Source: Flavobacteriales bacterium
GTDB lineage: Bacteria; Bacteroidota; Bacteroidia; Flavobacteriales_F; PHOS-HE28
Direction of reading: 5' to 3'
NCBI GenBank assembly: GCA_016718655.1
Contig: JADKCV010000016.1
Coordinates: 1-64,000 of the forward strand
DNA length: 64,000 nt
The stretch's first letter is position 1. Each line of letters starts with the position of its first letter. Positions 8,962 to 16,667 of this stretch are shown one piece after another. The translations under genes were made by a program, and so were the position numbers. Below the pieces are notes generated by a model. It ran no database searches, was not told where the DNA came from, and saw only the letters and a program-made list of their open reading frames with translations.

Positions 8962-9324
8962 TCAGTCCTGGGCGAAGCGCATCAGCACATCCTCCAGACT
9001 GTCGGAATTGATCGGTTTGGAGAGGTAGTGACAGCCCTTCAGGTCCTGGATGGCCGAGATTATCTCCGGTTTCGTGCTGGCGGTGAGGAAGAGGATCGGA
9101 ATGGGCGAACGCGCATGGATCTCCTTGGCCAGCTCCAAGCCGTTCTTCTCGCCTTTCAAGTAGATGTCCATGATGATGATGTCCGGCGTGGTTTGTTCCA
9201 GTAGGGCTTCTGCTTCCTCGGAACTACGAGCCGATCCGACGACGTCGAAACCAAGCCCCTCCAGCTGTAATCGGTAGCCGAAGGAGATGATGGTCTCGTC
9301 CTCGATGATGATGACCTTTTTCAT
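8962..9324 (-). CDS. stand-alone response regulator receiver
   Basis: Single receiver domain of 120 residues with no output domain. Landmarks are the acidic pocket IIEDE near residue 8, phosphoacceptor Asp in IIMDIYL near 54, Thr in FLTAS near 82 and Lys in LSKPI near 103. Such single-domain regulators act by protein contact or as phosphate shuttles. It lies between the second receiver and the soluble kinase on the same strand. Confidence 0.9.
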   Translation of the reverse strand: MKKVIIIEDETIISFGYRLQLEGLGFDVVGSARSSEEAEALLEQTTPDIIIMDIYLKGEKNGLELAKEIHARSPIPILFLTASTKPEIISAIQDLKGCHYLSKPINSDSLEDVLMRFAQD

Positions 9325-9366
9325 GGGAATTGGGGGGGGAGAGTGGAATGGGAGAGTGGCTGAACA

Positions 9367-9789
9367 TCATCCACGCGATACTGTGCGATCGCGAAGGACC
9401 TGCTCGAAGCTATCCACTGTAAGGGCTTTTTCCACATATCCGCTCACCGAGGTGATGGAAAGTGCGCGTTCCAGGTCGGCCGGACGGTTGCTGGAGGAGA
9501 ACATGATCACAGAAGTGAGGCCATTGGGAAGCAGACCTTCAGCCTCACAACGGAGCAATAGTTCGAAGCCGTTGATACGGGGCATATTGATATCCACGAA
9601 CATCAGATCGGGTGGATCCTGCTTGAGGCGCATGTGGTCCAATGCCTCCTCCGGAGACGTGAAGCACGTCAGGCGACCGGTGAATCCTGCCTTCTTCAGT
9701 ACCAGTCGGGTGATGAAGTTGCAATCGTCCTCATCATCCACCAATAGGATGTGGGAAGGCAGTTCAGGAACGGGTTGGTGCAGGGCCAT
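9367..9789 (-). CDS. second stand-alone response regulator receiver
   Basis: Receiver domain of about 140 residues with an acidic pocket (LLVDDEDD, about 14-21) and phosphoacceptor Asp in MFVDINMPRINGFEL near 66. The Thr/Ser switch is in IMFSSS. The expected KP lysine region reads VEKALT, so the lysine is followed by Ala instead of Pro. The start at 9789 is chosen because upstream sequence in the frame is not receiver-like. There is no output domain. It is probably the first gene of the receiver-receiver-kinase run. Confidence 0.85.
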   Translation of the reverse strand: MALHQPVPELPSHILLVDDEDDCNFITRLVLKKAGFTGRLTCFTSPEEALDHMRLKQDPPDLMFVDINMPRINGFELLLRCEAEGLLPNGLTSVIMFSSSNRPADLERALSITSVSGYVEKALTVDSFEQVLRDRTVSRG

Positions 9790-9866
9790 GTTCTGGGCCG
9801 GTGGAACGAACACCCGGGTGCCAAGGTTACCGGTTGCGCGGCACACAGGGCATTACCTGCCCGGGT

Positions 9867-11864
9867 TCAACGCAGGTCCTGGTCGAGGCGGAGGATAAGG
9901 TCCGGTGCACCCAACAGGTAGAGCGTGTCGTCCGTGAGTACTCGAAGGTCGCCAGTGACCGGGGCGATGAACCGTCCTTTCCTGCGAATGGCCAGGAGAT
10001 GTACCCCATAACGCTCACGCAGATCGATCTCATCCACGGTATGGCCCACCACCTTACCCTTTCCCAAGGTCACCGTGATGGTGACGATCTCCATATCCGG
10101 TGTGTCCTCCGGTAGAGCGGTGCGCACCTTGTTGCCCGAGGTCCCACGCAACAGGCCATAATGCTGGGATCGGCACTGGGCCACCAGTGCATTGATCCGA
10201 TCCTCGGGCACCAGGTATCGGCGTAGCACCCGATGGAAGATCTGGATGCTGGTCTCGAATTCTTCCGGGATCACGTCATTGGCGCCTGCATCGAGCAGCG
10301 AGCCCATCTCCCGCACATAGCGTGAGCGAACGATCACATGTGCTGCGGTGGACAAGGTCCGGACAGCAGCCACGATGGAGCGCGATACGGTCGCGTCACT
10401 GATGGCTACCACCACCACGCGCGCCCGTTCCACATGGGCCTGTTCCAGCAGGTGCACATTGCTCGCATCACCCACCAGCACCACCAACCCGATCTTCCGG
10501 GCCTTGGCAGCCAGGTCGGGGTCCTCCTCGATCACGGTGCAGTTGACCCCGCTGTTGATGGCCGAACTGGCAACGTTCTGTCCGTTCAATCCGAAACCGA
10601 TGATCACGAGGTGGTCACGCATCACCTTGGCATGGACGCGGTCCTGCTCCTTACGCACGCGCACCAGCCGGTCCATGCGCTTCGCCACACGCATGGGTAC
10701 GAACGACAGGAAGGTGCGCCTTACGATCCGTTCAGCGTATTCGAGCATGAACGGTGTTGCTCCCATGCTGAGGATGGCCACCGAGAGGAAGATCTGATAG
10801 TGACGTTCGCTCAATAGGCCGAACTCCAGACCAGGCAGTGCCAGGATGAAGCCGAACTCGCCGAGCTGGAAGAGCGAGAGGCCTGCCATCATCGCGGTAC
10901 GGAGGGGGTAGCGCAGGACCCATGCGGATAGCATCGTCATCAATACCTTGAGCAGGGTCATTCCCAATGCGAGGCCGATGATGGTGAACGGCGCGCTGAA
11001 GAATTGCCCAAGGTCCACGAGCATGCCGATGCTCACGAAGAAGAAGCTCATGAACAATTCGTGGAAAGGGAGGACGATGCCCGTTGCATGGTAGGCATGA
11101 TCGGTCTCGCTGATGACCAGACCTGCGAAAAAGGCACCCAACGCCAGGGATAATCCCAGCGCTTGTGTGGCAAATGCGGCTGCGAAACAGATCACCACGA
11201 TGGTGATGATGAACAGCTCATTCCCCTTGCCTTTCACCGCTTGCTTGAGCAGGCGGGGTACGATGTAGCGGCCGCTGACGAATACGGCCACGAGAAGCAG
11301 GAGCATCTTGCCCAACAGCCAGAGCAGGTCGCCCGTGATATCCTCACTTTGTCCGGCCAGCATGGGCGTGACGAGCATCATGGGTACCACGATGATGTCC
11401 TGGAAGATGAGGATGGCGGTGGCCACACGACCATGCGCGGCATCCATCTTGCCCTGTTCCTGGAGTACACGAAGCACGATGGCCGTGCTGGAGAGGGTGA
11501 CAAGGAAGCCGATGAAGATGGCGCTTTCCGTGCGCATGCCGAAGGCCCCCAACACCAAGGTCACGGCGGCCGTGGTCAAGCCCGCTTGCAGGAGGCCACC
11601 GATGAACACGGTACGACCCAAGGAGGCGAGCTTCTTCAAGCTGAACTCCATACCGATGACGAAAAGCAGGAAGATCACCCCGATCTCCGCCATGGCCTGT
11701 ACACTCTCCACCTCCTCCACCCAGCCCACTCCGTGCGGTCCGGCGATCATGCCGGTGACAATGAAACCCAGGATACCCGGCAGCTTGAAGCGGCGGAATA
11801 GCAAGAGGATCCCGGCGGCCAGTGCCAGGATCACGATGAGTTCGCCGAAGAGGGGGAAATGCAT
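9867..11864 (-). CDS. KefB/CPA2-type cation:proton antiporter with RCK domains
   Basis: Monovalent cation:proton antiporter of the CPA2 family. About 12-13 hydrophobic helices fill residues 1-385. They are followed by a TrkA-N (RCK) nucleotide-binding domain (VIIGFGLNGQNVA near 420) and a TrkA-C domain in the last 90 residues. This matches K+ efflux systems such as KefB/KefC gated by a cytosolic ligand. The frame is open upstream to 12176, but that part is the antisense of the DUF486 gene and is not membrane-like. ATG at 11864 opens directly into the first helix (MHFPLFGELIVIL). It starts two bases after the DUF486 stop, so the pair is probably co-translated. Confidence 0.92.
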   Translation of the reverse strand: MHFPLFGELIVILALAAGILLLFRRFKLPGILGFIVTGMIAGPHGVGWVEEVESVQAMAEIGVIFLLFVIGMEFSLKKLASLGRTVFIGGLLQAGLTTAAVTLVLGAFGMRTESAIFIGFLVTLSSTAIVLRVLQEQGKMDAAHGRVATAILIFQDIIVVPMMLVTPMLAGQSEDITGDLLWLLGKMLLLLVAVFVSGRYIVPRLLKQAVKGKGNELFIITIVVICFAAAFATQALGLSLALGAFFAGLVISETDHAYHATGIVLPFHELFMSFFFVSIGMLVDLGQFFSAPFTIIGLALGMTLLKVLMTMLSAWVLRYPLRTAMMAGLSLFQLGEFGFILALPGLEFGLLSERHYQIFLSVAILSMGATPFMLEYAERIVRRTFLSFVPMRVAKRMDRLVRVRKEQDRVHAKVMRDHLVIIGFGLNGQNVASSAINSGVNCTVIEEDPDLAAKARKIGLVVLVGDASNVHLLEQAHVERARVVVVAISDATVSRSIVAAVRTLSTAAHVIVRSRYVREMGSLLDAGANDVIPEEFETSIQIFHRVLRRYLVPEDRINALVAQCRSQHYGLLRGTSGNKVRTALPEDTPDMEIVTITVTLGKGKVVGHTVDEIDLRERYGVHLLAIRRKGRFIAPVTGDLRVLTDDTLYLLGAPDLILRLDQDLR

Positions 11865-11866
11865 GG

Positions 11867-12235
11867 CTACTTCTTGAATACCAGCCACACGGCCGCCACC
11901 AGCAAAACACCGGCCAGGGCATGGTTCCAGCGGAGTGCCTCTTGGCGGAAGGCGATGAGGGTGAAGACGGCGAAGACCGAGAGCGTGATGACCTCCTGCA
12001 CGACCTTCAGTTGCACCAACGTGAACGGACCGCCATTGTCCACATGACCGATGCGGTTGGCAGGGACCTGCAGCACATATTCGAAGAAGGCCATGCCCCA
12101 ACTGATCAGGATGATGGAGAACAACCCCAATCCTTTGGACCACGCGAAGTCCTTGAAGCGAAGATGTCCATACCATGCCAGGGTCATGAACACGTTGGAG
12201 AGCAGCAGGAGCCCTATGGTGGTAATGGCCTTCAT
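11867..12235 (-). CDS. DUF486/DMT-like small membrane protein
   Basis: Small membrane protein of 122 residues with four hydrophobic helices (about 5-22, 38-56, 75-95 and 100-118), in the pattern of DUF486 proteins, which resemble half-size drug/metabolite transporters. FEYVLQVPANRIG is a family-like stretch in the middle. Function is unproven. ATG at 12235 is taken because it opens the first helix; the frame continues further upstream without protein-like sequence. It lies two bases ahead of the antiporter start. Confidence 0.8.
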   Translation of the reverse strand: MKAITTIGLLLLSNVFMTLAWYGHLRFKDFAWSKGLGLFSIILISWGMAFFEYVLQVPANRIGHVDNGGPFTLVQLKVVQEVITLSVFAVFTLIAFRQEALRWNHALAGVLLVAAVWLVFKK

Positions 12236-12334
12236 GGTGTTCGCGAAGGTCCGTCGAGGGTTCCGTTGTCCTACGGGTCGCAGCACGGGATGGTCCACGG
12301 TCTTGTGTTGATCCGGGTGGATACCTTCACGGTC

Positions 12335-12679
12335 ATGGAGCATCGCCGTCAACCCTTACTGTCGAGTAGCGCCTTCCTGCGGCGTCAATTCCGGTTCCTG
12401 GCTGCTGCCTCCTTGGTGGTGGGCGTATCCTTGTTGTTAGGAGTGTGGGGCTATATGCACTTTGCGCACTATGCGTTGGTGGATGCTTTTCTGAACGCAA
12501 GCATGATCCTGGGCGGCATGGGGCCTATCGGGGAGCTGCCGAACGAAGGGGCCAAGTGGTTCGCTTCGTGTTATGCCCTCTACAGCGGTATCGCGTTGCT
12601 CGGTACGGTCGCCGTCCTGCTCGCACCCGTGGTTCACCGGATGCTGCATGCCTTGCATTTGGAGGATGAACGGCGCTGA
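12335..12679 (+). CDS. small two-helix membrane protein with a pore-loop-like centre
   Basis: Protein of 114 residues with two strong hydrophobic helices (about 21-40 and 80-101) and a short charged C terminus (LHLEDERR). Between them lies NASMILGGMGPIGEL, a short helix plus Gly-rich turn that recalls the pore loop of two-helix ion channels, although the canonical TVGYG filter is absent. I do not recognise a named family with certainty. The start is ATG at 12335. It is divergent from the DUF486/antiporter pair, with the starts separated by about 100 bases. Confidence 0.65.
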   Translation: MEHRRQPLLSSSAFLRRQFRFLAAASLVVGVSLLLGVWGYMHFAHYALVDAFLNASMILGGMGPIGELPNEGAKWFASCYALYSGIALLGTVAVLLAPVVHRMLHALHLEDERR

Positions 12680-12736
12680 GGACCTGACCGGAAGATGACC
12701 GGGATGGATCCCGGGCCCATCGCCCTGCAAGCTGGT

Positions 12737-13333
12737 TCAGCCTTCCTTGGTCGCTGTCCAGGTCTTGTATCGGGTCGTGATGGGTTCCCGATCGATCGGG
12801 ACTTCGGACAAGGGTTCGCACGGTCTCAACGTGGCTTGCAGTTCAGTAGGTAAGCGTTGATAAAGGCGGGTACCCTCGGTCTTCCAAACGATCATGGCAT
12901 CGCTCACGGGCTTCACTGCCCGAGCAGGATTGCCCACGATCACCTGACGGCGCTCCCAAACGGAATCGGCGGGTAGGAATGACAATGCCCCTACGATACA
13001 CTCCTCGCCGAGCACCACGTTGTCCATGAGCACCGCGTTCATACCCACCAGGCAATTACGACCGACATGGGCACCATGGATCACGGCGCCGTGGCCGATG
13101 TGAGCGCCCTCCTCCAGGCGGACGGTCACTCCGGGGAACATATGGATGGTACAGTTCTCTTGGATGTTGCATCCATCCGCAACGATGATCTCGCCCCAAT
13201 CCCCGCGAAGCGCGGCGCCAGGACCGATGTACACATGGGCGCCGATGATCACGTTTCCCGTGACCGTTGCTTGGGGATGGACAAAGGCCGTGGGGTGTAC
13301 CACGGGTCGGTAGCCGTTGAATTCGTAGGTCAT
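12737..13333 (-). CDS. paaY: PaaY-like gamma-carbonic anhydrase family protein
   Basis: Left-handed beta-helix (hexapeptide repeat) protein of the gamma-carbonic anhydrase superfamily. It resembles PaaY along its whole length (198 against 196 residues in E. coli): an opening YEFNGYRPVVHPTAFVHP, metal-binding His in HIGHGAVIHG, and a C-terminal helix region starting AWK/VWKTEGT and ending in basic residues. PaaY proteins are thioesterase/carbonic-anhydrase-like. No other phenylacetate genes are in the window, so the role here may be general. ATG at 13333 fits the family start; an upstream ATG at 13366 would add eleven residues. Confidence 0.8.
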   Translation of the reverse strand: MTYEFNGYRPVVHPTAFVHPQATVTGNVIIGAHVYIGPGAALRGDWGEIIVADGCNIQENCTIHMFPGVTVRLEEGAHIGHGAVIHGAHVGRNCLVGMNAVLMDNVVLGEECIVGALSFLPADSVWERRQVIVGNPARAVKPVSDAMIVWKTEGTRLYQRLPTELQATLRPCEPLSEVPIDREPITTRYKTWTATKEG

Positions 13334-13464
13334 CGGGCCAAAGATGCGAAGCAGGTACCCTTGCATGGCCGCCGACCACCCTGAGGTCACGATCCATAGC
13401 ACTATTGAATGTTAACTCTGGGTTAAGCTTCTGTCGACCCACTGCTATCGATCCCTGCCCCGGG

Positions 13465-13472
13465 TACTTTTG
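13465..13472 (+). promoter_or_regulatory. -7 box for the phosphate operon
   Basis: TACTTTTG matches TAnnTTTG exactly, 19 bases before the ATG of the DUF47 gene. Confidence 0.55.
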
Positions 13473-13491
13473 GCCGCCGAAACCGAAGCCC

Positions 13492-14139
13492 ATGTCACTA
13501 GAGAGCATCCTGAAGATCTTCAAGCCACGTGACCGCGTGTTCTTCTACCACTTCGAAGCTTCTGCAGCGAACGTGTTGAAGATGTCCGAGGACCTGATCG
13601 CGATCATGAACACGGAGCCAGGTTCACAGCGTACCGCCCTGTTGGAACGCTTGGAGATCGCTGAGCATGCCAATGATGATCTGACGCATACCATTTTCAC
13701 GGACCTGGCGCGCAATTTCATCACGCCCATAGACCGTGAGGACATCCATTACCTGGCGACCAGCCTGGACGATGTGGCCGACTTCATCCTGGCCTCGGCC
13801 AAGAACCTGGAGTTGTTCGGCATCGCCAAGCCCGATGAGACGTGTCGTGAGCTGGCCCGGTTGACCAACGAAGGCGCGCGTATCGTACAGATGGCCGTCC
13901 AAGGATTGCGAACCATGCACAAGACCAACGCGCACAACGAGTTCGTGGTGCAGATCAATAGCATGGAGAACCAGGCCGATGAGGTCTACGACCGAGCGAT
14001 CCAACGGTTGTTCGCTCAGGAGAAGGATCCCATCCAGCTCATTCGCATGCGCGAGACCTATTCCACGCTGGAATTGGCCACGGACAAGTGCGAGGACGTG
14101 GGCAATGTGATCGAATCCATCATGCTCAAGTACGCGTGA
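13492..14139 (+). CDS. DUF47 (PhoU-like) phosphate transport regulator
   Basis: All-helical cytosolic protein of 215 residues of the DUF47/PhoU-like family. These proteins are usually encoded next to PiT transporters and modulate them. Family signs include the charged helix LEIAEHANDDLTHTIF, TPIDREDIHYLATSLDDVADFI near residue 85, and a C-terminal helix with TDKCEDVGNVIE. ATG at 13492 is the family-like start (MSLESILKIFKP); upstream sequence in the frame carries the promoter. The PiT gene begins four bases after the stop, so the two form a compact operon. Confidence 0.92.
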   Translation: MSLESILKIFKPRDRVFFYHFEASAANVLKMSEDLIAIMNTEPGSQRTALLERLEIAEHANDDLTHTIFTDLARNFITPIDREDIHYLATSLDDVADFILASAKNLELFGIAKPDETCRELARLTNEGARIVQMAVQGLRTMHKTNAHNEFVVQINSMENQADEVYDRAIQRLFAQEKDPIQLIRMRETYSTLELATDKCEDVGNVIESIMLKYA

Positions 14140-14143
14140 GGAA

Positions 14144-15274
14144 ATGACGCTGCTTATCGTCATCATAGCGCTGGCGTTGATCTTCGATTACATCAACGGA
14201 TTCCACGACGCGGCCAATTCGATCGCCACCATCGTCAGCACCAAGGTGCTCACACCCTTCCAGGCCGTGGTCTGGGCCGCTGTGTTCAACTTCGTGGCCT
14301 ACTTCATCTTCAGTGATCATCACGTTGCGAACACGGTGGCCAAGACCGTACATGAGGACTTCATCACCTTGCGGGTGGTGCTTGCCGGTCTGATCGCGGC
14401 CATCACCTGGAACTTGCTCACGTGGTGGTATGGCATTCCGAGCAGTTCATCCCACACGCTCATCGGCGGATTCGCCGGTGCTGCACTCGCTGGGGCGGGA
14501 TTCGATGTCAGCAGTATCAATATCGAGAAGATCGCCCTCATTGCCGCTTTCATCTTCCTCGCACCGCTGGTGGGCATGCTCATCTCGGTCTTCATCACGC
14601 TGGTCACCATCGTGCAGAAACTATGGCTCCGCGTTCTGCTCATCGCCCTTGCCACAGCCATCACTTCCATGTTCGTGCTCAAGAATATGGATCTGCGGAT
14701 CGCCTTGGTGGTCTTCTCACTCGTCTTCATCATCGCCTATGCGTGGGACCTGACCCGGCCACCTAGTGCCACACGCACGGCCAATCTCTATAAGCGGCTG
14801 CAATTGCTCAGTTCCGCCGCGTTCAGCATCGGCCATGGTGGCAACGACGCGCAGAAGGTCATGGGGATCATCATGGTGGCGCTTGTGGCTGGTGGGCAGG
14901 CGCAGGCTTTGGATGAGATGCCATATTGGGTGCCATTGGCCTGCTACGGTGCGATCGGACTGGGTACGCTCAGCGGCGGATGGAAGATCGTGAAGACGAT
15001 GGGTACGCGCATCACCAAGGTGACGCCGCTGGAAGGCGTATGTGCCGAATCGGCAGGCGCGATGACGCTGTATATGACCGAACAGTTGGGCATCCCGGTC
15101 AGCACCACACACACCATCACCGGTGCCATCATCGGGGTGGGGGCCACCAAGCGCTTGAGCGCGGTGCGTTGGGGTGTAACCATCCAATTGTTGTGGGCGT
15201 GGATCCTCACCATTCCCGTGAGCGCGGTGATGGCGGCCATCGCCTACTGGATCTGCGGGTTCTTCATCGCGTGA
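14144..15274 (+). CDS. pit: PiT-family inorganic phosphate transporter
   Basis: Low-affinity phosphate:cation symporter of the inner membrane. The PiT signature occurs twice, as expected for the inverted-repeat fold: NGFHDAANSIAT near residue 20 and GHGGNDAQKVMGI near 230. There are about ten hydrophobic helices, and the length of 376 residues is typical. It overlaps functionally with the DUF47 regulator four bases upstream. High confidence. Confidence 0.95.
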   Translation: MTLLIVIIALALIFDYINGFHDAANSIATIVSTKVLTPFQAVVWAAVFNFVAYFIFSDHHVANTVAKTVHEDFITLRVVLAGLIAAITWNLLTWWYGIPSSSSHTLIGGFAGAALAGAGFDVSSINIEKIALIAAFIFLAPLVGMLISVFITLVTIVQKLWLRVLLIALATAITSMFVLKNMDLRIALVVFSLVFIIAYAWDLTRPPSATRTANLYKRLQLLSSAAFSIGHGGNDAQKVMGIIMVALVAGGQAQALDEMPYWVPLACYGAIGLGTLSGGWKIVKTMGTRITKVTPLEGVCAESAGAMTLYMTEQLGIPVSTTHTITGAIIGVGATKRLSAVRWGVTIQLLWAWILTIPVSAVMAAIAYWICGFFIA

Positions 15275-15320
15275 TGCGTCCGTCCTAACGAACCGCTCCT
15301 GCGCGTCAGGTGCCTGCCGT

Positions 15321-15328
15321 TACCTTTG
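15321..15328 (+). promoter_or_regulatory. -7 box for the GlmU-like gene
   Basis: TACCTTTG matches TAnnTTTG exactly, 17 bases before ATG 15346. This supports that start over an earlier TTG in the same frame. Confidence 0.6.
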
Positions 15329-15345
15329 GTCGGACACCTGCGACC

Positions 15346-16530
15346 ATGGCCATCATCCTCAACGACGCCGGTAATCACCGGCACCTGCTTCCACTCACCT
15401 TCACGCGTCCGGTGGGTCAATTGCGCCCGGGTATCCTTCGGCTTGGTGAAGGATGGTACGTGCGCAGTGGCTTGGCGGTCGGCTATCGTACAGAGCCCTA
15501 TTTGGCCGCATCATTTCCAATTCCGGAGGGAGGTCCGCAGTTGGAAGTGGATGCGAGCTTGTATCCTTCGGACGCGTTGGTGTCCGCCGTGCTCGACCTT
15601 CGTCCAGGTCAGGTTCTTGTGCATGCGGGGAGGGCGCTGGCCTTCGCACTGGAATCGCCTTCAGCACCAGCACCATCGGATTGGGCCACCGTACCGCCCT
15701 ACCTGAATGCCGTGTCGTTCTCCGGCGATGTCATCCGGTTCGAACGACCCTGGCACCTTTTCCAATGCTGTGGCCAAGCCATCGCGCAAGACTTCGCGCT
15801 CCTTACCGAAGGCCGACGTTCCCAACGCATGAGCGCTCAGAATACCATCATCGGCGACCCGGACCTGATCTTCCTGGAGGAGGGAGCGGTGGTGGAAGCA
15901 AGCATCCTGAACACCAAAGGTGGTCCCATCTACATCGGCAAGGATGCCGAGGTCATGGAAGGGTGCATCATCCGGGGCCCGATGGTGCTGGGCGATCATG
16001 CGCAGTTGAAGATGGGGGCCAAGATCTACGGGCCTTCGGTGTTCGGACCGGAATGTCGGGTTGGTGGCGAGGTGAACAACAGTGTCATCCTCGGCTACAG
16101 CAATAAGGGCCATGACGGCTTCCTGGGGAACAGCGTACTGGGTGAATGGTGCAACCTGGGTGCGGACACCAACAACAGCAACTTGAAGAACACCTATGGA
16201 CCGGTAAAGGTGCACAGCTATGCCAACGGGGGGGATGTGGACACCGGTCTCACGTTCTGCGGATTGATCATGGGTGACCACGCCAAGAGCGGCATCAACA
16301 CCATGTTCAATACGGGCACGGTGGTGGGTGTGGCGGCGAATGTGTTCGGGGGGGGCTTCCCGCCCAAGCACATCCCTTCGTTCGCGTGGGGTGGTGCAAA
16401 CGGCTTGGAGACCTATGACGTGGAGCGCGCGCTGGTGACGGCACGGCGTGTGATGGGGCGACGTAACGTGCCATTGGATGCATTGGACGAGGCGGTGCTA
16501 CGCCACGTGTTCGCGAGTACTCGGTCCTAG
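15346..16530 (+). CDS. GlmU-like putative sugar nucleotidyltransferase/acyltransferase (Bacteroidetes type)
   Basis: Protein of 394 residues matching the Bacteroidetes alternative GlmU family (TIGR03991-like). The N-terminal half starts AIILNDAGNHRHLLPLTFTRP and is a divergent nucleotidyltransferase domain lacking the classical LAAGxGTRM loop. The C-terminal half (about 170-330) is a left-handed beta-helix with hexapeptide repeats (IYIGKDAEVMEGCIIRGP) and the acyltransferase-like region NNSNLKNTYGPVKV. A role in UDP-N-acetylglucosamine synthesis for the cell wall is proposed for the family but unproven. It lies directly upstream of lon, on the same strand. Confidence 0.85.
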   Translation: MAIILNDAGNHRHLLPLTFTRPVGQLRPGILRLGEGWYVRSGLAVGYRTEPYLAASFPIPEGGPQLEVDASLYPSDALVSAVLDLRPGQVLVHAGRALAFALESPSAPAPSDWATVPPYLNAVSFSGDVIRFERPWHLFQCCGQAIAQDFALLTEGRRSQRMSAQNTIIGDPDLIFLEEGAVVEASILNTKGGPIYIGKDAEVMEGCIIRGPMVLGDHAQLKMGAKIYGPSVFGPECRVGGEVNNSVILGYSNKGHDGFLGNSVLGEWCNLGADTNNSNLKNTYGPVKVHSYANGGDVDTGLTFCGLIMGDHAKSGINTMFNTGTVVGVAANVFGGGFPPKHIPSFAWGGANGLETYDVERALVTARRVMGRRNVPLDALDEAVLRHVFASTRS

Positions 16531-16632
16531 GGCTGTCCATCTGTCAGGCATGTGGCTGCGGCACGGTCCTTGGCCTTGTGCCACGAGCAGCGCGGTGTTC
16601 GACGCGTTGTATCACACCCGTGACGGGTGAGG

Positions 16633-16640
16633 TATCTTTG
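16633..16640 (+). promoter_or_regulatory. -7 box for lon
   Basis: TATCTTTG matches TAnnTTTG exactly, 27 bases before ATG 16668. A TTG lies 23 bases upstream of it, slightly further than the usual 19-21. Confidence 0.6.
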
Positions 16641-16667
16641 TGACTGCCATCCTGACCCATCTTGTCG

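Noticed and set aside
11865..12176. N-terminal extension of the antiporter frame.
   Set aside because: It is antisense-like text overlapping the DUF486 gene, not membrane-like; ATG 11864 opens the first helix.
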